DNA from: Muribaculaceae bacterium
GTDB lineage: Bacteria > Bacteroidota > Bacteroidia > Bacteroidales > Muribaculaceae
Direction: 5' to 3'
DNA: 64,000 bases
Assembly (NCBI GenBank): GCA_029061225.1
Contig: JAIDSM010000140.1
Span: 1 to 64,000 of the forward strand
A program made the translations under genes and the position numbers. Each line of letters opens with the position of its first letter. The first letter of the stretch is position 1. Below are positions 16,130 through 25,647 of the stretch, piece by piece. The notes below the pieces were generated by a model. It ran no database searches. It was not told the origin of the DNA and saw only the letters and a list, made by a program, of their open reading frames with translations.

Positions 16130-16176
16130 CGTAGGCAGATGGCCCCATCGGGGTCATCTCGCCTATGTCGTCAACG
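16130..16176 (+). promoter_or_regulatory. stem-loop in the secDF leader
   Basis: TAGGC-AGATG-G-CCCC pairs with GGGG-T-CATCT-C-GCCTA around ATC, giving a long stem with one bulge and one mismatch, just after the predicted transcription start. It is followed by 50 A-rich bases to the start codon and no T-run, so it looks like a 5' stabiliser or regulatory structure rather than a terminator. I recognise no known riboswitch. Confidence 0.55.
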
Positions 16177-16224
16177 TATTTTTCTGAAAATTAACAAAAT
16201 AACAATAAAACTCAGAACAACAAA

Positions 16225-19200
16225 ATGCAGAACAAAGGCTTTATCAGCACGATTGCTGTGCTGCTTGTCCTGATTTGCGGATTCTACATCTCTTTCTCGT
16301 TTGTGACATCACACTATGAGAAACTGGCCAACGAGTACGCGACGAAGGCAGCCGGCACTTCAGACGTGACAAATGATGTCTACAAACAGAGTCTGAAGCA
16401 GTACAACGACTCTATCGACAAGGAGAAGGTTTACCTCGGTTACACCTACAACCAGGTGCGCCAGATGGAAATCGGCCTCGGCCTCGACCTCAAGGGTGGT
16501 ATGAACGTGGTCCTCGAGATCTCCGTCCCCGACATTCTCCGTCAGTTCGCCGCCGGCGAGCAGCAGCTCAAGGAAATTAACGCAGCCATCGACAAGGCCA
16601 AGGCCGCCGGCGCCAAGACCTCCGATAAGGACTTCATCAATAAGTTCGCCTCCTACTTCCAGCCCGGCACCATGGCAAGCCTCTTCACTCGCGAAGGGGA
16701 GTTCCTCGGCAAGATCAAGAGCGGTTCCTCCAACGGCGAGGTGACAGAAGCTCTCAACAGCCAGGTCGACAGCCAGGTGGACGCTGCATTCAATATCTTC
16801 CGCACTCGTATCGACCAGTTCGGTGTCGTTGCCCCCAACATCCAGAAACTTCAGGACAAGAAGGGCCAGATCCTTCTCGAACTCCCGGGTGTTAAGGAGC
16901 CGGAACGTGTGACCGAACTTCTTAAGTCAAGCGCCAACCTTGAGTTCTTCGAGGTCTACAACTACAACGAGATCGCTTCCGACCTCAACAACTTCGCGAT
17001 GGCTTACGCCGCTCAGGACACCATCAACCACCTTAACCTCATCCAGCTTCTCGGCGGCTCTCAGCGCTCCGGTAGCCCGGTGATCGGTTTTGTGGCTCCC
17101 GCCAACCGCAACCTCGTTGACTCCATCCTCAACTCAGACCTCGCGAAGCAGAAACTCCCCAGCGATTTCCACGCTGCTTGGGAGGTGAAGCCTGTCGACG
17201 TTCCCGTTGCTGACGCACAGGGCAATCCTATCCCCAAGGGCAACGGCGAGTACAAGACCACTCCCTACTGGCAGCTGATCGCCCTCAAGGGTGAACCTGC
17301 ACTTCAGGGCGACGCCGTGACAAGCGCTTCTTCGGAATACGACAACATGCGCGGAAACACCGTCAACATGCGTATGAACGACCGCGGCGCACGCGAGTGG
17401 GCCACCATCACACGCAGCAACATCGGCCGCCCGATCGCCATCGTCCTCGACGAGCATGTATACTCTTTCCCGAACGTAAACAACGAGATCACTGGCGGCA
17501 GCTCGGAGATCACCGGCAACTTCACTCCCGAAGAGGCCAACGACCTCGCCAATGTGCTTAAGTCAGGTAAGATGTCTGCTAAGGTTGACGTTGTCTCCAA
17601 CAACGTGATCGGCCCGAGCCTCGGTGCCGAGGCCATCCAGCAGGGGTTCATCTCCTTTATCGTGGCTCTCGTGCTCCTCATGATCTTCATGATCGCCATC
17701 TACGGCGTCATCCCGGGTCTTGTGGCTAACGTAGGCCTCATGCTCAACCTCTACTTCACTCTCGGTATCCTCGCATCGCTCCAGGCAGTGCTGACACTTT
17801 CCGGTATCGCCGGTATCGTGCTTGCCCTTGGTATGGCGGTCGACGCCAACGTGCTTATCTTCGAGCGCACCAAGGAAGAGCTCAAGAGCGGCAAGAAACT
17901 CCGTCAGGCTATCTCCGAAGGTTACAGCAACGCCTTTTCCGCGATCTTCGACTCCAACCTTACTTCGGTCATCACCGGCGTGATCCTCCTTATCTTCGGT
18001 TCAGGCCCGATCAAGGGTTTTGCTACGACCCTCATCATCGGTCTCGTCTGCTCCTTCTTCACAGCAGTCTTCCTGACCCGCATCGCATTTGACCTCATCA
18101 CAGCCAATGGCCGTTGCGCCAACATGACATTCGACACCGGCATCAGCCGCAACCTCTTCACCAACACCAAGATCAACTTCCTCGGCAAGACCAAGGCCGC
18201 TATGCTCGTATGGGGTCTCCTCATCGTCATCTCAGTGGTTTCGCTTTTGGTGCGCGGCATGAATCAGGGTATCGACTTCTCCGGTGGCCGCAACTATGTG
18301 GTTCAGTTTGAGAAGAATGTGGTTCCCTCCGACATCCAGGAGCGTCTGCTTACTCAGCTTCAGGAGGCAGCCGGCGACAAGACTGTCAGCGTAGGTGTCA
18401 TCACCATCGACAACGACACAAAGGTGCGTATCTCCACCAGCTACAAGATCGACGACGAGAGCGAAGGCATCGAGAATGAGATCACCGATCTCCTCTACAA
18501 GGGTCTGCAGCCCGAGCTTACCAACGCTCAGGGTCAGGTGATGGACAAGAACGCATTCTCAGTTAGCGACGAAAGCCATGGTATCATCTCGATTCAGAAG
18601 GTAGGTCCTTCCGTGGCCGACGACATGAAGCGCGACGCATACTGGGCAGTCGGCATCGCGGTGCTCTGTATGTTCCTCTACATCCTTCTCCGCTTCCGCA
18701 ACATCGCCTTCTCTGTAGGTGCAGTCTGCGCTGTGGCGCTCACCGCATTCCTCATCATCGGATTCTACTCCCTCTGCTGGGGCTTCCTCCCCTTCTCTAT
18801 GGAGATCGACCAGTCGTTCATCGCCGCCGTGCTTACCATCATCGGTTACCAGATCAACGATACCGTGGTGGTATTCGACCGAATCCGCGAGATGATGAAG
18901 GTATATCCGAAGGAAGACCGTTACGAGACCTTCAACAAGTCGCTCAACACCACACTTACCCGTACGATCATGACATCGTTCTCCACCCTTCTGGTGCTCC
19001 TCTGCATCTTCTTCCTCGGTGGCGACACGATCCGTTCGTTCACATTCGCCATGATCTACGGTGTAGTAGTCGGCACATTCTGCTCCCTCTTCTGCGCCGC
19101 TCCGGTGGCTTACGCCATCCTGAAGCGCTCGCTCGCCAAGAAGCAGGCTGCCGAGACCGCAGCCGGTCCCGCCCTCCAGGGCAACCGCCGCTTCAAGTAA
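16225..19200 (+). CDS. secDF: SecD-SecF fused protein translocase subunit
   Basis: The 991-residue inner-membrane protein joins SecD and SecF, as is usual in Bacteroidota. It uses the proton gradient to pull exported proteins through SecYEG. The SecD hallmark GLDLKGG is at 86-92, a large periplasmic P1 domain follows, then six helices with NVLIFERTKEE near 555. The SecF hallmark GIDFSGG is at 682-688, followed by six more helices with NDTVVVFDRIRE. An N-terminal helix anchors it. It has its own promoter, a hairpin leader and a terminator. Codon bias is strong. Confidence 0.97.
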   Translation: MQNKGFISTIAVLLVLICGFYISFSFVTSHYEKLANEYATKAAGTSDVTNDVYKQSLKQYNDSIDKEKVYLGYTYNQVRQMEIGLGLDLKGGMNVVLEISVPDILRQFAAGEQQLKEINAAIDKAKAAGAKTSDKDFINKFASYFQPGTMASLFTREGEFLGKIKSGSSNGEVTEALNSQVDSQVDAAFNIFRTRIDQFGVVAPNIQKLQDKKGQILLELPGVKEPERVTELLKSSANLEFFEVYNYNEIASDLNNFAMAYAAQDTINHLNLIQLLGGSQRSGSPVIGFVAPANRNLVDSILNSDLAKQKLPSDFHAAWEVKPVDVPVADAQGNPIPKGNGEYKTTPYWQLIALKGEPALQGDAVTSASSEYDNMRGNTVNMRMNDRGAREWATITRSNIGRPIAIVLDEHVYSFPNVNNEITGGSSEITGNFTPEEANDLANVLKSGKMSAKVDVVSNNVIGPSLGAEAIQQGFISFIVALVLLMIFMIAIYGVIPGLVANVGLMLNLYFTLGILASLQAVLTLSGIAGIVLALGMAVDANVLIFERTKEELKSGKKLRQAISEGYSNAFSAIFDSNLTSVITGVILLIFGSGPIKGFATTLIIGLVCSFFTAVFLTRIAFDLITANGRCANMTFDTGISRNLFTNTKINFLGKTKAAMLVWGLLIVISVVSLLVRGMNQGIDFSGGRNYVVQFEKNVVPSDIQERLLTQLQEAAGDKTVSVGVITIDNDTKVRISTSYKIDDESEGIENEITDLLYKGLQPELTNAQGQVMDKNAFSVSDESHGIISIQKVGPSVADDMKRDAYWAVGIAVLCMFLYILLRFRNIAFSVGAVCAVALTAFLIIGFYSLCWGFLPFSMEIDQSFIAAVLTIIGYQINDTVVVFDRIREMMKVYPKEDRYETFNKSLNTTLTRTIMTSFSTLLVLLCIFFLGGDTIRSFTFAMIYGVVVGTFCSLFCAAPVAYAILKRSLAKKQAAETAAGPALQGNRRFK

Positions 19201-19221
19201 TTCCATATACAATAAAATGAT

Positions 19222-19260
19222 AAAAAGGAGTCTTTCCGGTAAGGGAGGGCTCCTTTTTTT
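19222..19260 (+). terminator. terminator after secDF
   Basis: AAAAAGGAG pairs with CTCCTTTTT around an imperfect stem (TCTTTCC/GGGAGGG) and ends in a T-run. Confidence 0.8.
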
Positions 19261-19334
19261 TGATATAATCGCCCTATGAGCATGCGGGCGTATCTATTCC
19301 TTTCTCAGAAAAGTGCTTAAAAAAAACATCGATT

Positions 19335-19368
19335 TTTGGGGGAAATTGAAAAAAAAAGATTAATTTTG
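19335..19368 (+). promoter_or_regulatory. Bacteroidota promoter of yidC
   Basis: TTTG (19335-19338) and TAATTTTG (19361-19368), spaced 22 bases, about 85 bases upstream of yidC. Confidence 0.65.
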
Positions 19369-19453
19369 CATCTCGAATATCCGCGCACCATCACGTGCAT
19401 GCAGATTAACTCTATTTCTACAATAACAACTAATACTTATACCGCCACCTTCA

Positions 19454-21553
19454 ATGGATAAGAACACAGTCTATGGCCTAATACTGATGGCCTTGGTTTT
19501 CTTCGGCTTCATGTATTTCACATCGCCGGATCCCGCCGCAGTCGAAGAGCAGGCACAGAAGGAACAGACCGTCGCTGACAAGGAACCGTCTGCACCTGCC
19601 ATCTTCACAGACACCGAACGCGAATGGCTCGCAAAGAACATCCTTTCCAACGGCACTCCGGTAGCTACGGAAAGCGGTGCGTCTGCCGTAGCCCTCAACA
19701 GCGGCGATGTCCACCTTACCCTCGCAGGAGACTCCATCTACGGCACTGTCGGAGTCAACGGCAAGCAGCTGCAGTGGAAAGACATCGCAGCCAACAACAC
19801 GGATGCCATGACCCAGGCCGAGCACACTGCCGCAATCGACAAGGTGCGCGCACTCTCAAACTCTATCGGCCGCTACGGCCGCTTCGCTTCTTTCCTTACA
19901 GGAGATGACAAGGTGATAAATCTCGAGAACGAAGTGATAAAGCTCGACCTCTCTACAAAGGGAGGTGTGATCTCTCGCGCCGAACTCAAGAAATACGACA
20001 CCGAATATGATCCCGACGAGACCAAGAATGTGAAGAAGAAGGTGGTGATGTTTGACAAGGAGTCAAATCAGATGAGTTTCACACTACCCCTGCCTCAGGA
20101 GATCGCGACCGAAGACCTCTACTTCACTCCGCGTGAGGTGACCGACAGCACCGTGCTGATGGCCCTCAACCTCTCTGCCGACGCTTTCTGGGGAATACGC
20201 TACACTCTTCCGAAAGGCGACTCCTATATGATTAAGATGGAGGTGGTGCAGAAGAACATGGCTCCCATCGTGCAGAGCAACGTGCGCAAGCTCGGCGTCA
20301 ACTGGCATCAGGACATCCACCGCCAGGAGAAGGGCCGTATGTTTGAGGAACGCAACTCAAGACTCGCCTACAAATTTCTCGGTGGCAGCGTCGAGGAGAT
20401 GTCGGAGAGCTCAAACAAGAGCAAGGAACGCCAGCAGAAACTCAAGTGGATCGCCTTCAAGAACCAGTTCTTCTCCTCTGTCCTCATCTCAGACAAGAGC
20501 TTCAATTCCGCCGACTTCAACAGCGAGGTGCTGAAGGGCAGTGTCTACCTTAAGTCGCTTACCGCCGACGCAGAAGTGAACGACTACGACTGGAACGCCG
20601 AGAATCCCGCAGGATTCAATTTCTATATAGGCCCGAACCTATATCCGCTGCTCAACAAGATTGACAAGCATACATATGAGGACGAGAATCTCAAGCTCAC
20701 CAAGCTCATCCCGCTGGGATGGCCCATCTTCCGCTGGATCAACACCCTCATAGTGATCCCCGTCTTCAACTTCCTCGGAAGCTTCGGCTGGAACTACGGC
20801 ATCGTGATCCTCGTGCTCACCATACTTCTTAAGCTCGTGCTCTTCCCGCTCACCTACAAGAGCTACGTCTCACAGGCCAAGATGCGTATCCTCGCTCCGG
20901 ACATCAAGGAAATCAACGAGAAGTATCCCGGCAACGACAACGCCATGATCCGCAACCAGAAGACGATGGCACTCTACAGCAAGGCAGGTGCAAGTCCCAT
21001 GTCGGGATGCCTGCCGATGCTGCTCCAGATGCCTATTCTCTTCGCCATGTTCACGTTCTTCCCCAACTGTATCGAGCTTCGCGGACAGTCGTTCCTCTGG
21101 GCGCATGACCTGGCGGCTCCTGACGCAATCATATCTTGGAGCGGCAACATCCCCTTGGTGACGGAATACTTCGGCAACCATATCTCGCTCTTCTGCCTTC
21201 TTATGACAGCCACCAACATCATCTACACGCGCTCTACTATGCAGAGCCAGAGCGGCGGCATGCCGGGCATGAAGTGGATGATGTATCTGATGCCGCTCAT
21301 GTTCCTTGTATTCTTCAACAACTACGCCGCCGGCCTCAGCTACTACTATTTCCTCTCGCTGCTCATCACCATCATCCAGACATACGCCATCCGTAAGTGG
21401 TGGGTAAAGGAAGAGGATGTACGCCGCACCATGAAGGAGAACGCCAAGAAGCCCCAGAAGAAATCAGGCTGGATGGCACGCCTCGAAGAGATGCAGAAGC
21501 AGCAGCAGGAGATGCTACGCCAGCAGCAGAAAGCGCAGGGTAAGAGGAAATGA
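19454..21553 (+). CDS. yidC: membrane protein insertase YidC
   Basis: The 699-residue protein has the Gram-negative YidC layout: an N-terminal membrane helix (about 5-22), a large periplasmic beta-sandwich domain (about 60-400), and the conserved C-terminal insertase core with helices from about 440 (NYGIVILVLTILLKLVLFPL, then MPILFAMFTFF and NNYAAGLSYYYFLSLLI). The tail is rich in Lys and Gln and may contact ribosomes. It inserts and folds inner-membrane proteins with or without SecYEG/SecDF, whose gene precedes it. The stop overlaps the next gene by four bases. Confidence 0.97.
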   Translation: MDKNTVYGLILMALVFFGFMYFTSPDPAAVEEQAQKEQTVADKEPSAPAIFTDTEREWLAKNILSNGTPVATESGASAVALNSGDVHLTLAGDSIYGTVGVNGKQLQWKDIAANNTDAMTQAEHTAAIDKVRALSNSIGRYGRFASFLTGDDKVINLENEVIKLDLSTKGGVISRAELKKYDTEYDPDETKNVKKKVVMFDKESNQMSFTLPLPQEIATEDLYFTPREVTDSTVLMALNLSADAFWGIRYTLPKGDSYMIKMEVVQKNMAPIVQSNVRKLGVNWHQDIHRQEKGRMFEERNSRLAYKFLGGSVEEMSESSNKSKERQQKLKWIAFKNQFFSSVLISDKSFNSADFNSEVLKGSVYLKSLTADAEVNDYDWNAENPAGFNFYIGPNLYPLLNKIDKHTYEDENLKLTKLIPLGWPIFRWINTLIVIPVFNFLGSFGWNYGIVILVLTILLKLVLFPLTYKSYVSQAKMRILAPDIKEINEKYPGNDNAMIRNQKTMALYSKAGASPMSGCLPMLLQMPILFAMFTFFPNCIELRGQSFLWAHDLAAPDAIISWSGNIPLVTEYFGNHISLFCLLMTATNIIYTRSTMQSQSGGMPGMKWMMYLMPLMFLVFFNNYAAGLSYYYFLSLLITIIQTYAIRKWWVKEEDVRRTMKENAKKPQKKSGWMARLEEMQKQQQEMLRQQQKAQGKRK

Positions 21554-22347
21554 GGCAATTCCGGATAATGCTGGCCTTGGTGATGCTATTCGTATCACTG
21601 CTCTGGCTCCTGCTTGGCTCCAGAGCTCCGGTCTATGCGCTTATCTCGGAAGACTCGCAGATCATACCTTCGGCCATACAGGCCACTTTCGGCGCGACGG
21701 TAGCGTGGATCATAGCCACGCTGCTATTCGGACGCATCTACTGCGCTACGGCCTGTCCGTTAGGCACGCTTCAGGACTTGGTGATCTGGAGCAGGCGAAA
21801 GCTTGACCCGAAACATACCTTCCGCTTCGAGCACCCCAAGAAGATATGGATCGTCATCCTTCTGGCTTATGTAGGATCGCTCGTGGCGGGGATATGGGTG
21901 GTGGCCTACGTCATCGAACCCTGGAACATCATGCGCAACGCCGCATCGGCGGTGCGTCCTGCCGACACGGAGACCACATGGCAGGCTATCGGGATCTCGG
22001 TCAGCGTGGGTTTCGCGGCCGGAATCATTACATTGGCAGCTATCCTTGCCTCGGCATGGAAGTGGGGGAGGATTTTCTGCACCACGGTGTGTCCGATAGG
22101 CACGGCCTTGGGATGCCTGCATTCTCAGACTCTCATGCACATCGCAATAGACCCCGACAAGTGTATCAGCTGCATGGCATGCGAGGATGTCTGCGCAGCC
22201 AAGTGCATAAAGGTGACGGAGCGTCTGGTAGACAATTCTCGCTGCGTGAGATGTTTCGACTGCACTGCGGTATGCCCCAACGACGCCATACGCCTGCAGC
22301 TCAACAAAGGGCGCAACAGGCAGACACCGATGTTGATTGAGAATTAA
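21550..22347 (+). CDS. membrane-bound 4Fe-4S ferredoxin, NapH/CcoG-like
   Basis: The 265-residue protein has about five hydrophobic segments carrying two cysteine pairs of the type CATACPLG and CTTVCPIG, then two ferredoxin motifs, CISCMACEDVC and CVRCFDCTAVCP, near the C terminus. This is the NapH/MauN/NosR-like family of membrane electron-transfer proteins. It starts within the end of yidC (ATGA overlap), so it is co-translated. The partner redox system is unknown. Its last four residues (LIEN) and its stop fall in a heptad array, the same ending as the esterase gene. Confidence 0.85.
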   Translation: MRQFRIMLALVMLFVSLLWLLLGSRAPVYALISEDSQIIPSAIQATFGATVAWIIATLLFGRIYCATACPLGTLQDLVIWSRRKLDPKHTFRFEHPKKIWIVILLAYVGSLVAGIWVVAYVIEPWNIMRNAASAVRPADTETTWQAIGISVSVGFAAGIITLAAILASAWKWGRIFCTTVCPIGTALGCLHSQTLMHIAIDPDKCISCMACEDVCAAKCIKVTERLVDNSRCVRCFDCTAVCPNDAIRLQLNKGRNRQTPMLIEN

Positions 22348-22453
22348 GGATTGAGAATTGAGGATATTTCACGATGTATCCAAATGGCATCGAAGGATTC
22401 CCAATTCAAGATTCAAAGATTCTCAATTCCCAATTCTCAATTATCAATTGTTT
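22335..22453. repeat. inverted heptad arrays between ferredoxin gene and thyA
   Basis: 22335-22369 has GATTGAG/AATTAAG/AATTGAG units beginning inside the ferredoxin gene end. 22396-22453 has about eight complementary units (AATTCAA, CAATTCC, CAATTCT, CAATTAT), running directly into the thyA start codon. The 25-base middle shows no hairpin core. Confidence 0.85.
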
Positions 22454-23248
22454 ATGAAACAGTATTTAGAATTGCTACGGCATATAAGGGAAAACGGTCA
22501 CCGGAAGGATGACAGGACCGGAACCGGTACCATCTCCACTTTCGGGTATCAGATGCGTTTTGACCTTTCAGAGGGTTTTCCGCTCGTCACCACCAAGAAG
22601 ACGCACCTGAAGAGCATTATACATGAACTCCTGTGGTTTCTCAACGGGGACACCAATGTGAAATACCTGCAGGAAAACGGGGTACGCATATGGAACGAGT
22701 GGGCCGATCCTGACGGATCTCTCGGCCACATCTACGGCTATCAATGGCGCTCATGGCCCGACTACAACGGCGGCCATATCGACCAGATAAAGGAGGCTGT
22801 GGAGACACTTAAGAACAATCCCGACTCTCGGCGTATCATCGTCAGCGCATGGAATGTTGCGGACCTCGACAATATGAATCTCCCTCCCTGCCACGCCTTC
22901 TTCCAGATGTATGTATGCGACGGAAAGCTCTCCCTCCAGCTATATCAGAGAAGCGGCGACTGTTTCCTCGGGATTCCTTTCAATATCGCGTCATACGCAC
23001 TGCTCACGATGATGCTCGCACAGGTGTGCGGGCTGGAACCGGGCGAATTCATCCATACTATAGGGGATGCGCATATCTATCTCAACCATCTCGAGCAGGT
23101 GGACCTGCAGCTGACACGCGAGCCACGAAAGCTTCCGAAGATGAAGATCAATCCGGAAGTGAAGGATATCTTCGGATTCAAATATGAGGATTTCACACTC
23201 CAAGGCTATGATCCGTGGCCGGCGATAAAAGGGGAGGTGAGTGTATGA
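22454..23248 (+). CDS. thyA: thymidylate synthase
   Basis: The 264-residue enzyme converts dUMP to dTMP using methylene-tetrahydrofolate. Length and landmarks match the E. coli enzyme: the nucleophile is Cys146 ([10 protein letters not shown]), with [19 protein letters not shown] and the N-terminal [11 protein letters not shown] start. I use this start because the longer frame upstream is only repeat sequence. The stop overlaps the folA start by four bases, coupling the enzyme to the reductase that regenerates its cofactor. Confidence 0.98.
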   Translation: MKQYLELLRHIRENGHRKDDRTGTGTISTFGYQMRFDLSEGFPLVTTKKTHLKSIIHELLWFLNGDTNVKYLQENGVRIWNEWADPDGSLGHIYGYQWRSWPDYNGGHIDQIKEAVETLKNNPDSRRIIVSAWNVADLDNMNLPPCHAFFQMYVCDGKLSLQLYQRSGDCFLGIPFNIASYALLTMMLAQVCGLEPGEFIHTIGDAHIYLNHLEQVDLQLTREPRKLPKMKINPEVKDIFGFKYEDFTLQGYDPWPAIKGEVSV

Positions 23249-23742
23249 GCGATAAGAAGAAACTTGCCATGATAGCAGCCGTCGGGCCTAACCTGGAGCT
23301 CGGGAGCGGCGGCGATCTCGTATGGCATATATCGGCCGACCTTAAGAACTTCAAGACGCTCACCATGGGCCATCCGGTCATAATGGGGCGCAAGACCTGG
23401 GAGTCGCTACCCAAACGTCCGCTTCCCGGGCGTCTGAACATAGTGCTGTCGCGCTCGTTATGGGATCTGGAAGGCGCGCTATGTGTGCTTTCGCCTGAAG
23501 AAGCCCTTGAAGCATGCAAGGATGGAGAGATGCCTTTCGTGATAGGCGGCGAACAGATCTACAGGGCATTCCTGCCCCTGGCAGACGAGCTGCATATCAC
23601 TCATATCGACTCCATACCTGAAAAGGAAATCGACAGCTGGATGCCGGAATACCGTGAAGACTGGAAACTCAGCGAAGCGTCGGAATGGGAAACCGACCCC
23701 AAAGGGATCCGCTATCGATTTGAGAAATGGATAAGAAAGTAG
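23245..23742 (+). CDS. folA: dihydrofolate reductase
   Basis: The 165-residue enzyme reduces dihydrofolate with NADPH. Motifs are [21 protein letters not shown] (substrate and Met20-loop part), [33 protein letters not shown], and [13 protein letters not shown]. The start at ATGAGC overlaps the thyA stop, and the 10 residues in frame before it are thyA coding sequence. The following glycosyltransferase gene starts 16 bases before this one ends. Confidence 0.97.
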   Translation: MSDKKKLAMIAAVGPNLELGSGGDLVWHISADLKNFKTLTMGHPVIMGRKTWESLPKRPLPGRLNIVLSRSLWDLEGALCVLSPEEALEACKDGEMPFVIGGEQIYRAFLPLADELHITHIDSIPEKEIDSWMPEYREDWKLSEASEWETDPKGIRYRFEKWIRK

Positions 23743-24974
23743 TCTTCCTAAGCCGCAGCGATCTCAGGGGAGGAGCAGCGATAGTCACTTACCGGCTTAT
23801 GACAGCCATGCGAGAGCTGGGTGTGGACGCCCGGATGCTTGTATGCGAAAAGCTCAGCGACTCTCCTTATGTGGAATACTGCGCATCCAGACTTCGGATA
23901 GAGTATTCCTTCCTGAAGGAGCGCCTGAATGTCTTCCTTCATAACGGCCTGGATAGGTCGACGCTTTTCAAGATAGATCCTGCTACAGATGGGCTGCCCG
24001 TATGGAATCATCCATGGGTGAAGGAAGCGGACGCCATTTTCATAGGGTGGGTCAACCAGGGGATGGTGAGCCTTCAGGGAATAGAGAAACTGTCAGGGCT
24101 TGGAAAACCTCTGGTATGGGTGATGCATGACATGTGGAACATGACCGGCATATGCCATCATGCCGGAGACTGCAGGAGATACGAGGCCGAATGCGGCGAA
24201 TGTCCACTGCTTGGAAAATGCGGAAGTGGCGGTGATATGTCGCATATGACGTGGGAGAGGAAAAAGAATCTTTACTCCAATTGCGGTATTCGGTTTGTGG
24301 CCGTGAGCAGCTGGCTTGCCGGAAAAGCTTCGGACAGCTCTCTTCTGAGGGACAGGGATATCGCCGTGATACCGAATCCGTTCCCAATTCCGGAGACGGA
24401 AACGCATCGAAGGGAAAGGAACGCAGGCGATCCGGTACGCATCATCTTCGGCGCGGCGCGTCTCGACGACCCGATCAAGGGGCTGCCTGTATTGAAAGAA
24501 GCCTTGAAGACACTCAAAGAGAGATATCCTGAAGAAGCCTCAAATATGGAGCTTATCACTTTCGGAACTTTCAAGAATCCCGAGAGCGTGGAGGACTTCG
24601 CCATCACACACAGACACTTGGGGGTGCTCTCGGGAGAAGACGCAATAAGGAAAGCATATGAAGGCTGCGACATAGTAGTGTCCTCATCAGACTTCGAGAC
24701 GCTGCCCGGCACGCTCATAGAGGGGCAGGCCTACGGATGCATACCCGTCGCCTTCGACCATGGCGGCCAGCGTGACATCATCGCACACGAGGAAACCGGT
24801 TGGCTGGCACCGTGGGATGACGATCCTAAGAAAAGAGCACGGCTGCTGGCGGAGGGAATAGCGTGGGCATACCGGCATGCAGGAGATGCGGAGCTCACTG
24901 AAAGGATGCGTCGGTCGGTAGGGGATAAGTTCGGGGCTTATTCGGTAGCACGCCGCATGCTGGCTCTATTATAA
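23727..24974 (+). CDS. GT4-type glycosyltransferase
   Basis: The 415-residue protein is a GT-B fold glycosyltransferase: an N-terminal acceptor domain with RGGAAIVTYRLMTAM, and a C-terminal nucleotide-sugar domain ending in SSSDFETLPGTLIEGQAYGCIPVAFDHGGQRDII, the EX7E-type segment of family GT4. A central Cys cluster (CHHAGDC, CGECPLLGKC, residues ~147-170) is typical of one subgroup of these enzymes. It overlaps folA by 16 bases, so it is translated from the thymidylate operon. It probably acts in surface-glycan synthesis; substrate unknown. Confidence 0.85.
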   Translation: MDKKVVFLSRSDLRGGAAIVTYRLMTAMRELGVDARMLVCEKLSDSPYVEYCASRLRIEYSFLKERLNVFLHNGLDRSTLFKIDPATDGLPVWNHPWVKEADAIFIGWVNQGMVSLQGIEKLSGLGKPLVWVMHDMWNMTGICHHAGDCRRYEAECGECPLLGKCGSGGDMSHMTWERKKNLYSNCGIRFVAVSSWLAGKASDSSLLRDRDIAVIPNPFPIPETETHRRERNAGDPVRIIFGAARLDDPIKGLPVLKEALKTLKERYPEEASNMELITFGTFKNPESVEDFAITHRHLGVLSGEDAIRKAYEGCDIVVSSSDFETLPGTLIEGQAYGCIPVAFDHGGQRDIIAHEETGWLAPWDDDPKKRARLLAEGIAWAYRHAGDAELTERMRRSVGDKFGAYSVARRMLALL

Positions 24975-24980
24975 TGAATA

Positions 24981-25012
24981 AAAAAAGACACTGCCGAGAC
25001 AGTGTCTTTTTT
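24981..25012 (+). terminator. terminator after the thyA-folA-glycosyltransferase unit
   Basis: AAAAAAGACACTG and CAGTGTCTTTTTT form perfect 13-base arms around CCGAGA. The symmetry allows it to stop the oppositely oriented tRNA transcript as well. Confidence 0.9.
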
Positions 25013-25018
25013 GTTGCG

Positions 25019-25092
25019 TCGGGGTGACAGGATTCGAACCTGCGACCACCTGGTCCCAAACCAGGTGCGCTACCGGACTGCGCTACGCCCCG
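25019..25092 (-). tRNA. tRNA-Pro (anticodon TGG)
   Basis: The minus strand folds as a 74-base cloverleaf: acceptor CGGGGCG/CACCCCG, D-arm with AGCGCAG.CGGTAGCGC, anticodon stem CCTGG/CCAGG around TTTGGGA (anticodon TGG), and T-loop GTTCGAATC. No CCA is encoded, as usual in Bacteroidota. One acceptor pair (position 6 C against 67 A) is mismatched where the family usually has T-A. The discriminator is A, correct for proline. Confidence 0.95.
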
Positions 25093-25125
25093 ATGGCTTT
25101 CGGGAGATTTTCCCTTTTAGCACTG

Positions 25126-25133
25126 CAAAGTTA
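25126..25133 (-). promoter_or_regulatory. -7 element for tRNA-Pro
   Basis: Minus-strand TAACTTTG, about 33 bases before the tRNA 5' end. A weak CTTGCA is the only -33 candidate. Confidence 0.55.
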
Positions 25134-25248
25134 ATAGTTTTTATTGACACATGCAAGAAAATCCGCCTTTTTTTATTATTTTTAAGTAAAGGATGGATTA
25201 TAGGAACGTCGGAGGATAACATTTTCAGTCGAGAATCGTTAAAAGAGT

Positions 25249-25647
25249 ATGAAGACACTCAAAACCACATCCATATTGACGACAGCGTTGCTTATCGTAA
25301 TGCTGCTTGGGGCGTTCCCGGCTTTGGCCAAGGACAACGCCAAGATAAGCTTCAACGAAGCAGTCTATGATTTCGGGCAGATATCCCTGAAGAAAGGGAA
25401 GGTAAGCCATGAATTCACATTCACCAACACGGGAGAGAAAAACCTTGTCATCACCGATGCCCGCGCCGACTGCGGCTGCACGCGACCGGAATACAGCGAT
25501 GCCCCTATTGCGCCGGGAAAGACAGGAACGGTAAAGGTGACGTTCGCTCCCGCAGCCAAAGGGCACTTCACTAAGAAGGTCACCATCACCACCAACGGCA
25601 GCCCGCGAAAAACGAGACTCCTTATAAAAGGTGAGGTGGTGGAATGA
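25249..25647 (+). CDS. DUF1573 exported protein
   Basis: The 132-residue protein has a signal peptide (cleavage near FPALA, residue 26) and one DUF1573 Ig-like domain: VYDFGQISLKKGKVSHEFTF, then ADCGCTRPEYSDAPIAPGKTGTVKVTF. The CGCT motif is typical. DUF1573 proteins are abundant in Bacteroidales; their function is not established. The stop overlaps the start of a second, longer DUF1573 gene by four bases. Confidence 0.85.
   Translation: MKTLKTTSILTTALLIVMLLGAFPALAKDNAKISFNEAVYDFGQISLKKGKVSHEFTFTNTGEKNLVITDARADCGCTRPEYSDAPIAPGKTGTVKVTFAPAAKGHFTKKVTITTNGSPRKTRLLIKGEVVE

Noticed and set aside
16139-16273. Small frame in the secDF leader (MAPSGSSRLC..)
   Set aside because: It overlaps the secDF start in another frame, has no visible ribosome site and no arrest motif I recognise; kept only as a question in the leader finding.
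25002-25370. A long plus-strand frame across the tRNA-Pro gene and spacer
   Set aside because: Its start (RRGDRIRTCDHLVPNQ) is the reverse complement of a tRNA, a well-known false protein, and the rest overlaps the DUF1573 gene in another frame.
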